In this document: piece after piece, positions 24,750 to 31,733 of the stretch
Layout: every line of letters starts with the position of its first letter
Numbering within the stretch: position 1 is the first letter of the stretch
Source: a virus
Virus record (IMG/VR): IMGVR_UViG_3300040808_000925
Location: 1-32,546 of that record
Length of the DNA stretch: 32,546 bases
Direction: 5' to 3' (one strand)
Position numbers and translations under genes: made by a program
Notes under the pieces: model-generated
The model's database searches: none
What the model saw: only the letters and a program-made list of their open reading frames with translations
What the model was told of the DNA's origin: nothing

Positions 24750-25105
24750 TCAAACCAGTCAAGTGGAATGTCGTGGTAGGGACACCAAAGGAATCCATTC
24801 TTTTCTGCCCACATGGAGTAGGTAGTCTTGGACTCCTTGGTGATGGTGTTATAGGGTGCCTGGAAGACAAGGCGGATGTCTAGTTCTGGATGTTGTTTTT
24901 TAACAGCCAGCATCTTGCGACGATCCTCTGGTTTAAACCAACCCTTGGCTTCCAGCATTATCCCATTCGGAAGAATAAAGTCTGGTTTGTAAACGGCTTC
25001 AATTGTATAATTGAGCTTAACGGTTTCGTATTCAAAAGATAAGTCGTTCTGATGTAACCATTTAGCTAGCCGTTCCTCAAGACGGGACCGGTAGTTATTT
25101 GGCAT
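24746..25105 (-). CDS. Endonuclease I (Holliday junction resolvase), T7 gp3-like
   Basis: A 119-residue enzyme (T7 gp3: 149). The catalytic residues of T7 endonuclease I can be matched: Glu10 in YRSRLEER, Asp42 in YKPDFILPNG, Glu52 and Lys54 in MLEAKG. The following KQHPELDIRLVFQAP is nearly the T7 segment. The enzyme resolves branched DNA during packaging and breaks down host DNA. The start overlaps the ssDNA-binding protein stop (TGATG), as in the T7 gene order 2.5 then 3. The shorter length reflects a trimmed N-terminus; all catalytic residues are present. Confidence 0.95.
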   Translation of the reverse strand: MPNNYRSRLEERLAKWLHQNDLSFEYETVKLNYTIEAVYKPDFILPNGIMLEAKGWFKPEDRRKMLAVKKQHPELDIRLVFQAPYNTITKESKTTYSMWAEKNGFLWCPYHDIPLDWFE

Positions 25106-25680
25106 CAGAACGGAATGTCATCATCGGCAATAGGGTTTTCTTCCAACGCCTTATCGTTTGGTTGGAACGATGGAGAGCCTGACTTGAAACCGTCTGTAGT
25201 ACCAAAAATAGAAGCCACGTCTTCAAGATCAAGATCACCAGAATCAGACCCGCCGCTGCCGACAAGTCGGACCACCTGAGCTCCTTTAACCTTGAAACTA
25301 CATCCGACCTTGGAGGCGTAGACATAGGGCTTCAGATCAATGATCAGCTTGACAGCGGTGCCTTTCCAGATGGGAGTCTCAGGGTCAAGAGCAACACCAT
25401 CGGTATCAACCCACGGGAACATCGGAGCCCCGTTCTCGCCGCCGTAGCTGTATTTGAAAGCACCAGACTCATCCCACTTGGGAAGCTCTTCGGTGTGACG
25501 CTTACCGTCCATCTTGGTTCGACCCCAAGCAATGGCTCGTTCGTAGGCTTCGTCAAACTTCTTCAAGTCAGCATCGTTAAGACGAGCAGAGAAGCAGCAG
25601 TTATTAAACTTGCCGCTTGGTTTGAGGGCGTTGACATAACCCTCAAGTGTGGTGGAAACAATGAAGCGGGTTTCAGACAT
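25105..25680 (-). CDS. Single-stranded DNA-binding protein, T7 gp2.5-like
   Basis: A 191-residue protein (T7 gp2.5: 232) located just before endonuclease I as in T7. The body fits an OB-fold DNA-binding protein (for example GTAVKLIIDLKPYVYASKVGCSFKVKG near 105-132). The C-terminus is acidic and ends A-D-D-D-I-P-F, the type of tail with terminal Phe by which gp2.5 and bacterial SSBs contact polymerase and helicase. It coats single strands and organises the replisome. The ATG at 25680 overlaps the previous gene by eight bases. Confidence 0.9.
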   Translation of the reverse strand: MSETRFIVSTTLEGYVNALKPSGKFNNCCFSARLNDADLKKFDEAYERAIAWGRTKMDGKRHTEELPKWDESGAFKYSYGGENGAPMFPWVDTDGVALDPETPIWKGTAVKLIIDLKPYVYASKVGCSFKVKGAQVVRLVGSGGSDSGDLDLEDVASIFGTTDGFKSGSPSFQPNDKALEENPIADDDIPF

Positions 25681-25825
25681 GAGTCAGTAGGTAGGTTAGT
25701 TCGGTGGTGACGGTAATCAGTTGATGGTCTTGGAGAAGCTCGTAGACCTCTCTAACATTAGCATCAATCTCTGGATCGTAAAGCCGGGCAGCCTCCAGAG
25801 CGAGATCGTGATCAATCATCGTCAT
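25673..25825 (-). CDS. Hypothetical protein, 50 residues
   Basis: Read from an ATG at 25825 (or 25819) that overlaps the end of the upstream gene. A longer version from 25879 would add 18 apolar residues through that gene and is less likely. The product is acidic and helical (LALEAARLYDPEIDANVREVY). Its stop overlaps the ssDNA-binding protein start by eight bases. No family recognised; a small accessory gene of the early-middle operon. Confidence 0.5.
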   Translation of the reverse strand: MTMIDHDLALEAARLYDPEIDANVREVYELLQDHQLITVTTELTYLLTHV

Positions 25826-26057
25826 AGAGGTCGAAGGTGTGATCGTAAGACTCAAGGCAATCCACAGCATCACCACCATTTAGAGCGGTGACCATGAAGG
25901 ATGCTTGGGCAAACTCTTCAACAAGGTAGTGGTAGAAAGAGATGTCAAGATCAAATGCCTCGACCTCTCGTTCGTACTCTTCAAAAAGGTTTTCAATGAC
26001 CGACTCTCGGACAAGAAACCTTTCTGCCAGTGCGGCAAGATCAGGTGTGGTGTTCAT
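25812..26057 (-). CDS. Hypothetical acidic protein, 81 residues, after RNA polymerase
   Basis: The start forms a TAATG overlap with the RNA polymerase stop, so it is probably translated by coupling. The product is acidic (pairs such as EEYEREVEAFDLD and a YDDD end) and helical, with no membrane segment. I do not recognise a family. Acidic small phage proteins at this place can be inhibitors of host enzymes (T7 gp2, next to gp1 and gp2.5, inhibits host RNA polymerase), but sequence likeness to gp2 is not visible, so this is only an idea from position. Confidence 0.65.
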   Translation of the reverse strand: MNTTPDLAALAERFLVRESVIENLFEEYEREVEAFDLDISFYHYLVEEFAQASFMVTALNGGDAVDCLESYDHTFDLYDDD

Positions 26058-28393
26058 TAACAGAAGAAATAAGCGGAGTTTTGAACATCATTGATGTCCA
26101 GGGTGTTGATCATGACGGATTCATCAAAGGGAACTCCAAGCTGTTCTGCCCAGTCTTTGAGCACTGGCTTGGAATAGATCTCGACAAACTTGTCACGAAT
26201 AGCAGCAGCCATTTCCTCCATGTCACAGGAACGACCCAACACACAGTCGTGGATAACTGTGAAGGGTTTGTCCCAGTATGCAAAAGCTAAATGAAGCAGG
26301 GCTGCATCGAGGCTGTGAACAAGGTTAGGAGCTGCTGCTGTCTTGGCCTTTTGTAGGTCAATCTGTCGTTCTTCAAAGGGTTTCAAAAGATGAGTCTGAA
26401 GGCGCTGACCAAGAAGCTTGGTGTTGACACGTTCACAATCATTCCTTCGATACTCTTGAACAACAGGGAACCCAGAAGGTGTCATCCATTCAAGGCGTTC
26501 ACGACCAGACTTGATTACCTCACCGGCAGTCTTCTGGATGAACTCCATTGACTTACAAGGACCAGAGAAAACCTCCTTAACCGCATAGCGATAGATGGCT
26601 TTTACGATGGCTTGCAATTCGCCTTTTTGAAGTTCGACACCTTTGAGTTCCTGACGGATGTAATCCCTTGCGGAGTTCTCCGTCACCCCATAGGGCGTCG
26701 TCATCACAGTGCGCTTGCAAGTTTTCCTCGTAATTTCTTTATGAAGGTGCTCAGGTAAGACCTCCTTGGCTTTCTGGGCAACAATGGCATACCCGTCAGA
26801 GGGTTTCTCTGTGGGGACAACGTTGACCATTTCTGCTGCTGTTCTGTCAAGCGCAAGCGCTGATAGGTGCTGGAGACCAGAGCAAGTGGCATCAACAGAC
26901 ACAGGAAGACCAGAGGTTTGTTTTGTTTTGTCAATGACACAATCGTAGTACTCCATAGCAGCAGCTAAGAAACACCAAGGCTCCTCAGCAGTAGACCACT
27001 CATTGATTGTTCCTTTTGGATCAGAAGCAATCAAAGAAATAAAGTCATGGTTTTGTTTTGTCCATTCAATCCGCTCAGTCATTGGAGCTTTATCAAGACC
27101 CCAAGTAGTAGCAACTTGAAAAGACAACCACCAGTCATTGATTGGTCCTTCTTCTTCAAAGAGAATCAAACTCTTATCGAAGTCAGTACCCTGTGGACTG
27201 AGGCTTGTGGGAATTGGATATAACCTTCCCCGGAAGTCATACGACCAGGGAATCCAAAAGGTGTCGTCTTTGTATTTGTTAGAAACAAACAAACACTCAG
27301 TCGTTCGATAGTTCTTCTGCGCCAGTGCTGCGTTGTTGTCTTCGATCTCTGTTCGAGCTCGTCGATACGCAATCTTGTCCTCCTCGGAAGCGGATTCCCA
27401 GGGGTCTGGCTTTGGCGGTGGAGGTGTTGGCTCCTCAGCACGGAACTTACCCACACTGATGCGGTGTTCCTGGCAGAAGTTGGCTACGTCAAGGATCTTT
27501 GGATTGATCCGGTACGGCACCCGTTGGAGACGGTTCAGCATGACAAGGGCCGCGCTTTCCCGTCCTACGGAGCACCTTCTTGAAGACCTAGCTCTGATCA
27601 GGCGATTGAGCTTCCTCATGTCGTTGGTCAGATACCCCCCTTTCTGGTCTGGTGTCCAGTCGTTGGGTTCGCACAGCATCGGCCACAGACATGCAGCAAA
27701 GCCCTCAGCCTGCGCTAGGAGCGCCTCCTTGGCCTCTAAGAACTCCTTTGAGTAGGTGAGTACCGTCTGCTGCTTTTTGGCCCCCGTAATGACGGTCCTA
27801 GAGCCCACCCATCCGGTTGACTCAGCAAGACGATCCACCAACCACCCACCAACGAGGTGCTTGACCCCATCAGACCACCGATCAGGCTGGAAGTCCGACC
27901 GCCGAATGGCTGCTCGGAACTGCTGAACCTTGTAGATGTAGCCTTTGTGGGCGTGGATGTGGAGTTTGGCTTGTGAAAACAGCTCAGGATGCTGTGCCTC
28001 GAACTGGTCAAGCATGATCTGGTCATGAACAAGACGAGCAATGTGTGTGGTCACATAGGCGTAGGTGGGTCTCTCAAGACGAGGAACCCCAAGCACATCA
28101 AGCACACCCTTGGCCGTGATAAGAGCAAGGATGGCTGGATCACATTCCTTTACAAACGCAGCAGCCTCCGCCTTCTCACTGGCCCAGCCTTGGCTGATCC
28201 GATGAAGACGACCACTGATTGCCTCTGTGATGGCCTGTAACCCTTGTTTGATAAACGCTGACCCATAAACAGTAGAGCTGGCATACGTCCGCTCTTCTGC
28301 TGTCCTGGTGCGCTCTTGTAATCTGCGAATGGCTTCCGTGCGAGCGTCTAACTCTCGCTGAAACTGACGGGCGAGTTGCTCCTTTGTTGCCAT
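26057..28393 (-). CDS. Phage RNA polymerase, single subunit, T7 gp1-like
   Basis: A 778-residue enzyme, about 100 residues shorter than T7 RNA polymerase (883), mainly at the N-terminus. Catalytic features are present: WSYDFRGRLYPIPTSLSPQG (382-402, T7 DWRGR region), VDATCSGLQHLSA with catalytic Asp501 (T7 Asp537), KRTVMTTPYG with Lys560 and Tyr568 (T7 Lys631, Tyr639) and IHDCVLG with His715 and Asp716 (T7 His811, Asp812). It would transcribe the middle and late genes to the left. A Pro/Glu-rich stretch near 320-332 may be an insertion. It starts directly after the upstream stop, within an operon served by the promoter near 29414. Confidence 0.97.
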   Translation of the reverse strand: MATKEQLARQFQRELDARTEAIRRLQERTRTAEERTYASSTVYGSAFIKQGLQAITEAISGRLHRISQGWASEKAEAAAFVKECDPAILALITAKGVLDVLGVPRLERPTYAYVTTHIARLVHDQIMLDQFEAQHPELFSQAKLHIHAHKGYIYKVQQFRAAIRRSDFQPDRWSDGVKHLVGGWLVDRLAESTGWVGSRTVITGAKKQQTVLTYSKEFLEAKEALLAQAEGFAACLWPMLCEPNDWTPDQKGGYLTNDMRKLNRLIRARSSRRCSVGRESAALVMLNRLQRVPYRINPKILDVANFCQEHRISVGKFRAEEPTPPPPKPDPWESASEEDKIAYRRARTEIEDNNAALAQKNYRTTECLFVSNKYKDDTFWIPWSYDFRGRLYPIPTSLSPQGTDFDKSLILFEEEGPINDWWLSFQVATTWGLDKAPMTERIEWTKQNHDFISLIASDPKGTINEWSTAEEPWCFLAAAMEYYDCVIDKTKQTSGLPVSVDATCSGLQHLSALALDRTAAEMVNVVPTEKPSDGYAIVAQKAKEVLPEHLHKEITRKTCKRTVMTTPYGVTENSARDYIRQELKGVELQKGELQAIVKAIYRYAVKEVFSGPCKSMEFIQKTAGEVIKSGRERLEWMTPSGFPVVQEYRRNDCERVNTKLLGQRLQTHLLKPFEERQIDLQKAKTAAAPNLVHSLDAALLHLAFAYWDKPFTVIHDCVLGRSCDMEEMAAAIRDKFVEIYSKPVLKDWAEQLGVPFDESVMINTLDINDVQNSAYFFC

Positions 28394-28687
28394 TTACTCT
28401 TCGGTCTGGTTTGGTTGATGAATGGTTGCTCTTGCCTTTCTAATTACAATGATGTTGCTGATCATGGTAATCAGAGCCTGAGTAAGATCTATCTCTTCCT
28501 CAGATCCATCGAGACCAAGTTGGGCAGTGAAGAGTCGATCCATCTCTCCCTCGTCATTGTCTGGGTCAAGGATGTCGGCATGGGCATTGACCCGACCAAC
28601 AAGGTCAGTACAGCGGTCCACCGCCATATGCTGAAGGGTATAGAGGAGATCGTCATAGTCATCACTGTTGGGGGTTGGAAAGGGCAT
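28394..28687 (-). CDS. Hypothetical acidic protein, 97 residues, before RNA polymerase
   Basis: Starts at ATG 28687 (MPFPTPNSDDYDDLL); a TTG at 28720 could add 11 residues but has no support. The product is acidic (DPDNDEGEMDRLF) with an apolar helix near the C-terminus (LTQALITMISNIIVIRKA). It overlaps the previous gene by 26 bases and stops immediately before the RNA polymerase ATG. No family recognised. Confidence 0.62.
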   Translation of the reverse strand: MPFPTPNSDDYDDLLYTLQHMAVDRCTDLVGRVNAHADILDPDNDEGEMDRLFTAQLGLDGSEEEIDLTQALITMISNIIVIRKARATIHQPNQTEE

Positions 28688-28853
28688 GGCGTTGTGCTTT
28701 GTTAAAGGTGTTGATAGCAAGGAGCTGAGCTAGTTGTTTCTTCCCAAGATAAGAATACTGGGAAAGCCTGTTCCTTTTGGCTAGTTTGCGTAGCTGACGC
28801 CATGTAAGAATGTCCTCAAGATGATGAGCCAGTTGATCAATGGTGAAAGTCAT
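28662..28853 (-). CDS. Small protein, 63 residues, possible SAP/Rho-N-like nucleic-acid-binding motif
   Basis: It has ATGA overlap with the upstream gene. The middle part (LTWRQLRKLAKRNRLSQYSYLGKKQLAQLLA, shown here only by its key residues L-R-K-L-A-K then K-K-Q-L) has the helix-turn-helix layout of SAP or Rho N-terminal domains, which bind nucleic acid: an LRKLAK helix, a short turn, then a KKQLAQLL helix. The protein is basic. The resemblance is suggestive only. It is co-transcribed with RNA polymerase. Confidence 0.6.
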   Translation of the reverse strand: MTFTIDQLAHHLEDILTWRQLRKLAKRNRLSQYSYLGKKQLAQLLAINTFNKAQRHALSNPQQ

Positions 28854-29059
28854 CTCTTGTTGGTTTTGCGTGGTGGTTTAAGACCAAGGCAATGTTCAAG
28901 GTGTGCTTCTTGAATCATTCTCTTAACAGCAACCACGTTGGGATTGTTGGTCATGGCTGCTGCTCGAAATACCTCAACGATAAAGGTACGCTCTGACATT
29001 GTTAGGCTCGTTGTACCGTTAACCTCAATCTTGATAAGAAGATCCTCAACTGTAATCAT
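28850..29059 (-). CDS. Hypothetical protein, 69 residues
   Basis: Starts with ATG 29059 in an ATGA overlap with the tiny upstream frame and ends in an ATGA overlap with the next gene. The sequence is helical (ERTFIVEVFRAAAMTNNPNV, with a later EAHLEHCLG) and ends with a basic tail (KPPRKTNKR). It has no membrane segment and no known motif. The coupling on both sides argues for expression as part of the early operon. Confidence 0.6.
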   Translation of the reverse strand: MITVEDLLIKIEVNGTTSLTMSERTFIVEVFRAAAMTNNPNVVAVKRMIQEAHLEHCLGLKPPRKTNKR

Positions 29060-29151
29060 TTGTCCAAGTACTTCATGGGAAGGTTGTAACGTTTGCTTGG
29101 TTTGAGAAGTTCCTTTGCCTTTCTTACCTTTTCAATTTCCTCCCTTGTCAC
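29056..29151 (-). CDS. Possible tiny gene, 31 residues, GTG start
   Basis: A GTG at 29151 inside the end of the previous gene opens a 31-residue frame (starting MTREEIEKVRKAKELL) that stops in an ATGA overlap with the next gene. The product is charged and helical. It fills the 72-base gap between its neighbours exactly. The GTG start, small size and lack of a clear ribosome site keep confidence modest; the alternative is that the gap is simply non-coding. Confidence 0.42.
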   Translation of the reverse strand: MTREEIEKVRKAKELLKPSKRYNLPMKYLDK

Positions 29152-29389
29152 GACTGGTGGGTTGTTGAGAACAGCGATCCAGGGATTCATTGTGGAGTTT
29201 CAGAAGGGCGATCTCAAATTCAAGGAGTTGGATAAGACCATAAAAGAAGCCTGCCTTGTAGGCGTAGCTCTGGTCTTGGTCTTTGTAAAGCTCCTCAGCC
29301 TCCCTTAGCAGGGCCTCTACGCTCTTTGGCGTGGATTCAGGCTGTGGGAAGTGGTAGCGGGCCTCATCGGCATCCTTCCAGACTGTCAT
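29132..29389 (-). CDS. Hypothetical protein, 85 residues, first gene of the RNA polymerase operon
   Basis: This is the first gene downstream of the sigma-70-type promoter, with its ATG (29389) about 18 bases from the expected transcription start. The product has an acidic helical middle (SVEALLREAEELYKDQDQ), an apolar part (YKAGFFYGLIQLLEFEIALLKL) and a polar C-terminus. One weak membrane or hydrophobic helix is possible. No family recognised. Early phage genes next to a host promoter often act on host functions, but nothing here shows which. Confidence 0.62.
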   Translation of the reverse strand: MTVWKDADEARYHFPQPESTPKSVEALLREAEELYKDQDQSYAYKAGFFYGLIQLLEFEIALLKLHNESLDRCSQQPTSRDKGGN

Positions 29390-29406
29390 GGCTGGGGTTG
29401 GGTTGA

Positions 29407-29441
29407 CATTTACATTATAGCGATAAAAAAAGCCCCGTCAA
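29407..29441 (-). promoter_or_regulatory. Sigma-70-type promoter upstream of the RNA polymerase operon
   Basis: On the minus strand TTGACG (29436-29441) and a perfect TATAAT (29414-29419) are separated by 16 bases; the start site should fall near 29407. This is the best bacterial promoter match I see in the window and would let host RNA polymerase transcribe the operon that contains the phage RNA polymerase gene. The -35 box forms part of the downstream arm and loop of the terminator hairpin at 29425-29455. Confidence 0.8.
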
Positions 29442-29455
29442 CTAGGGGACGGAGC
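29425..29455 (-). terminator. Intrinsic terminator overlapping the promoter
   Basis: On the minus strand GCTCCGTC (29448-29455) pairs with GACGGGGC (29432-29439), seven Watson-Crick pairs and one G-T, around an eight-base loop, followed by seven T (29425-29431). It is a strong rho-independent terminator. Its T-run lies inside the promoter spacer. Confidence 0.85.
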
Positions 29456-29499
29456 TTCAGCCGTGCGGCTTGTGAATTTCTTAAGGGTTTGATTTTGGC

Positions 29500-29527
29500 A
29501 AAAAAAGAGAGAGAGCCGAAGCCCCCT
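29500..29527 (-). terminator. Intrinsic terminator with TTCG loop after the 66-residue gene
   Basis: On the minus strand AGGGGGC and GCTCTCT form a 7-bp stem (two G-T pairs) closed by a TTCG tetraloop, then CTC and seven T (29500-29506). The stem begins at the stop codon of the upstream gene. It is the first of two tandem terminators; a small AGCC/GGCT hairpin lies between them. Confidence 0.75.
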
Positions 29528-29727
29528 CAAAGATTGATTTGACACAGTCCATCAGGCTCAGAAAAGGCTTCAACCCGTAGCAGCTGTTCATTGGGCATGA
29601 CACGGTGCATTGCTAGCGTGATAGCTTGCTCAAGGTCATCGGCAAGGATGATCATTTCCTCTTTGATCAGCCATCCACCGCGTCCGCGACGGTGGCCATA
29701 GTATGCGGAGAATTGACGCTTTTCCAT
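29527..29727 (-). CDS. Hypothetical protein, 66 residues
   Basis: It starts in a TAATG overlap with the upstream gene and stops right at the first of two terminators, so it is the last gene of the upstream early operon. The N-terminus is basic and aromatic (MEKRQFSAYYGHRRGRGG), followed by strand-like and helical parts (EEMIILADDLEQAITLAMHRV). The mixed pattern looks like a small alpha-beta fold. No family recognised. Confidence 0.65.
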   Translation of the reverse strand: MEKRQFSAYYGHRRGRGGWLIKEEMIILADDLEQAITLAMHRVMPNEQLLRVEAFSEPDGLCQINL

Positions 29728-30149
29728 TAGTTGGCTTGCTCCTTTTGATAGTTGGCTTGGAATTGCTCACGGTAGCGATCCTTTTCAAGAATCACGTTGT
29801 CTTTGCGCTCTTCTACGGCATCCATTGTTGCTTTGATGTTAGCAACCTCGACACACTTGGCGACCATTAACTCATGACACAGTTCCTGGCCTCGATGATG
29901 TTTCATATACCATGATTCACCATCAATGCCTGTTATATTTTCTAAGGTCTCATCTTCCTCGGCACTAGTTTCCTCACCCCATTGTGATTTAAGGCTAAGA
30001 TCTTCTAAGGTATCAAGACAGCCAATGTCCCGAATCAATGCTCTAGTTTTGTTTCGTAGTTTGCCTATGTCATTGTGACATTGTTGGAGATCTTCTAACA
30101 AAGCTTTGTAAACCTTGTCAGCTTCCATAGCTTCATACCAAGTAGTCAT
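29727..30149 (-). CDS. Hypothetical coiled-coil protein, 140 residues
   Basis: Read from ATG 30149 (MTTWYEAMEADKVYKALL); the frame is open to 30164 but the five extra residues would overlap the previous gene. The product is strongly charged, with long helical heptad-like stretches at residues 8-45 and 100-140, and an acidic centre (EETSAEEDETLEN). A His-His and two Cys occur near residues 80-100 without a clear metal motif. Its stop overlaps the next start. Function unknown. Confidence 0.65.
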   Translation of the reverse strand: MTTWYEAMEADKVYKALLEDLQQCHNDIGKLRNKTRALIRDIGCLDTLEDLSLKSQWGEETSAEEDETLENITGIDGESWYMKHHRGQELCHELMVAKCVEVANIKATMDAVEERKDNVILEKDRYREQFQANYQKEQAN

Positions 30150-30153
30150 TTGA

Positions 30154-30780
30154 TTAGTACCCAAGAAGACGACGGTAGGTAACCCAGGTGACAGCCTGAA
30201 CCTCAGCAGGTGTCAGACGCTCACCACATACAGACACAGAATCTTTGCTGGTGTTTACATAGGCTCGGGTGATAGTTTGATAAAGCGCAGCACTGATAGA
30301 TGGTGTCTTTGTTGTTGGCACTCTATGGCCTAGCCAAATAGCGTAGGCATGGCCATCGACACACACAGTATCCTCAAAGCCCAGAATGCACCTGAAAAAG
30401 GCTGTGACTTTGCGGCCATTCAGGATCTCTTCTATGGCCTCGCTGTCTGGCGATTCCATGGCAAGGATCTTGGCTGCCTTTTCTTTGTTCTTGTTAAAGG
30501 TGCAAACTTTAACCGTGGTAGGGTCTGCCCCTAGCCAGTGTGCTTTGATCATAGCCTCAGCATCATTGCAATTCCGTTCCCATTTGTTATTAGGACTCAG
30601 GGCAGCAATGACACCGCAGACCTGTTCAATGGTCACACCATCGTAGACAGTGGTAAGACGAAGGGCAAGGTCTTTGGCTCGCTGATACCAGTGCTTGCCT
30701 TGTTCAATGTCTGACTCAGTGGCCAGCATGAGCATGGCTTTGATGTAGCGAGTGGCTGCTACGGGTTTGCGCTTTGTCAT
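30154..30780 (-). CDS. Uncharacterised phage protein, possible HhH-GPD/DNA-glycosylase-like fold
   Basis: A 208-residue protein. I recognise its pattern from uncharacterised proteins common in actinobacteriophages: AALSPNNKWERN near residue 60, then FNKNKEKAAKIL, then a segment I-L-x-G-x-K-V-x-A-F-F-x-x-I-L-G near 120-135, then VCVDGHAYAIWLG near 140-152 and VQAVTWVTYRRL near the C-terminus. The helical repeats and the central VD-x-H motif resemble the layout of helix-hairpin-helix DNA glycosylases, where a VD segment carries the catalytic Asp; this is inference only. ATG 30780 lies three bases after the upstream stop. It belongs to the early operon. Confidence 0.72.
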   Translation of the reverse strand: MTKRKPVAATRYIKAMLMLATESDIEQGKHWYQRAKDLALRLTTVYDGVTIEQVCGVIAALSPNNKWERNCNDAEAMIKAHWLGADPTTVKVCTFNKNKEKAAKILAMESPDSEAIEEILNGRKVTAFFRCILGFEDTVCVDGHAYAIWLGHRVPTTKTPSISAALYQTITRAYVNTSKDSVSVCGERLTPAEVQAVTWVTYRRLLGY

Positions 30781-30783
30781 GAT

Positions 30784-30948
30784 TCAGACAGGGTTAGTCC
30801 AAGTGTCACGTTGTTTTTGTGTGATCAGCTTATCTTCACAGAGCATGTCCACGAAGTTAAGCCAGCCTTCACGTTGCATGATCTTGTCACCACGGTACAT
30901 GTTACCAATGGTCTCGCGGAACTCAGCAACGGCTTGTGATTTTGTCAT
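30784..30948 (-). CDS. Hypothetical protein, 54 residues
   Basis: A small frame found by direct translation, starting at ATG 30948 (MTKSQAVAEFRETIGNMYRG) and ending with a TGA three bases before the next ATG. The product is helical with alternating charge, two Trp (near residues 32 and 50) and one Cys; it has no membrane segment. It fills the gap between its neighbours exactly, and codon use looks normal. No family recognised. Confidence 0.68.
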   Translation of the reverse strand: MTKSQAVAEFRETIGNMYRGDKIMQREGWLNFVDMLCEDKLITQKQRDTWTNPV

Positions 30949-30954
30949 GTTGGT

Positions 30955-31119
30955 TCAAAGATAAAGACGAAGGATGAGCGCACCGATACCAGCACACAGC
31001 AGCAGTAACGACACAGAAGGAATGCTGACCGATGCAGCAGTCACAAAGGTCAGGATGGCAAAGAACATCAGCATGGCTTCAGTAGAGTTGCGAGGGTTCA
31101 ATACAAAAGCCGTCACCAT
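30955..31119 (-). CDS. Small membrane protein, 54 residues (two predicted membrane helices)
   Basis: Read from ATG 31119 (MVTAFVLNPRNS); the frame is open to 31155, which would lengthen the overlap with the previous gene to 77 bases. Two apolar helices are visible, AMLMFFAILTFVTAASVSI and VSLLLLCAGIGALILRLYL, separated by a very short turn, with an Arg near the C-terminus. Size and layout would fit a small holin or another inner-membrane protein, but early position makes lysis less likely. No family recognised. Confidence 0.55.
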   Translation of the reverse strand: MVTAFVLNPRNSTEAMLMFFAILTFVTAASVSIPSVSLLLLCAGIGALILRLYL

Positions 31120-31276
31120 CGACACAGCGATAGCCAAGGCCTGCAATGGTCTCAATAGCGCCAGGCAGTAGCGTTTTGGACTGTGTGAGCTGACAAAGCA
31201 GCTTGGCTTCTTGGCTCACGGGATAGGCACGAGTGCGACCGTAGGCCGACTCAAGCTTGAAAGCGATTGTGATCAT
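31079..31276 (-). CDS. Small hypothetical protein, 65 residues
   Basis: Read from ATG 31276 (MITIAFKLESAYGRTRAYPV). The frame is open upstream to a TTG at 31414 (111 residues), but that extension is Arg/Ser/Thr-rich and lies in the non-coding control region. The short form has a pattern I associate with small cyanophage proteins: a beta segment followed by G-R-T-R-A-Y-P, then E-A-K-L-L-C-Q-L, then K-T-L-L-P and a closing I-A-G-L-G-Y. Function unknown. It is the first gene after the long non-coding region. Confidence 0.6.
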   Translation of the reverse strand: MITIAFKLESAYGRTRAYPVSQEAKLLCQLTQSKTLLPGAIETIAGLGYRCVDGDGFCIEPSQLY

Positions 31277-31733
31277 GAGCAGGGATTCAGCGGTGTGAAT
31301 GTGGGTTGAGCCTATCAGGCCCAGTTGGCGGCTGTCAAGCGTTAGGCCTGAGAGTCTGGCGGATGCTCGGTTGGCCTGACTTCGCGTCGGCGCCGTTTGA
31401 TCCGTTGCAAGCAACCTAGCCCCTGACCCTGCCCAAGGTCAACCCCCTAATCGATAACCGTTGCTTATATCATTGATAAGTAGGGCTAATGACACAGATT
31501 TTTTATAAAACAAGAACACGCGTACCAGCGCGCGCCCGCCTGCCCGCGCCCACACGCGCCATCGCCCGCACACACGCGCACACGCGGGGGCACGCGCGTT
31601 ACCTGTTGCGCCCTACCCCATTGGGGGGTGCTGCGGCCCGACTTACTAGCGTAAGGACTTCGCATTTTTGTGTCGAAATTTATGACCCTTGCGTAAGGCG
31701 CTGGAAAGGCCCTCCGAGGAGCCTTAGGTGTAC
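31277..31733 (-). other. Long non-coding region with GC-rich tract, hairpins and AT-rich segment
   Basis: No convincing gene is found in these 457 bases. Going leftward (the direction of transcription) it holds the repeated octamer GCGTAAGG (plus strand 31649-31656 and 31691-31698) with small hairpins such as CTTAC/GTAAG (31642-31655); an ACCCC/GGGGT hairpin (31615-31629); a C-rich, alternating CG/CA tract on the plus strand (about 31518-31600) able to adopt Z-DNA; an AT-rich stretch with TTTTATAAAA-like sequence (31499-31507) and the palindrome TATCATTGATA (31465-31475 region); and an inverted TGACC/GGGTCA pair near 31425-31444. A weak -10-like TATAAG occurs near 31463. This could be a replication origin or early control region. 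Confidence 0.55.

Noticed and set aside
30955-31119. Holin assignment for the two-helix membrane protein
   Set aside because: Size and helices would fit, but it sits among early genes with no lysis enzyme nearby, so the function is left open.
31277-31414. TTG-started extension of the 65-residue gene
   Set aside because: The extra 46 residues lack the family pattern, and the start is a rare codon; the ATG at 31276 fits better.
31420-31450. Match to the published Syn5 RNA polymerase promoter (TTGGGCA core) in the early control region
   Set aside because: Only seven bases agree and the following CCCGTAA part is missing; no second copy with the same core was found upstream of capsid or other late genes.
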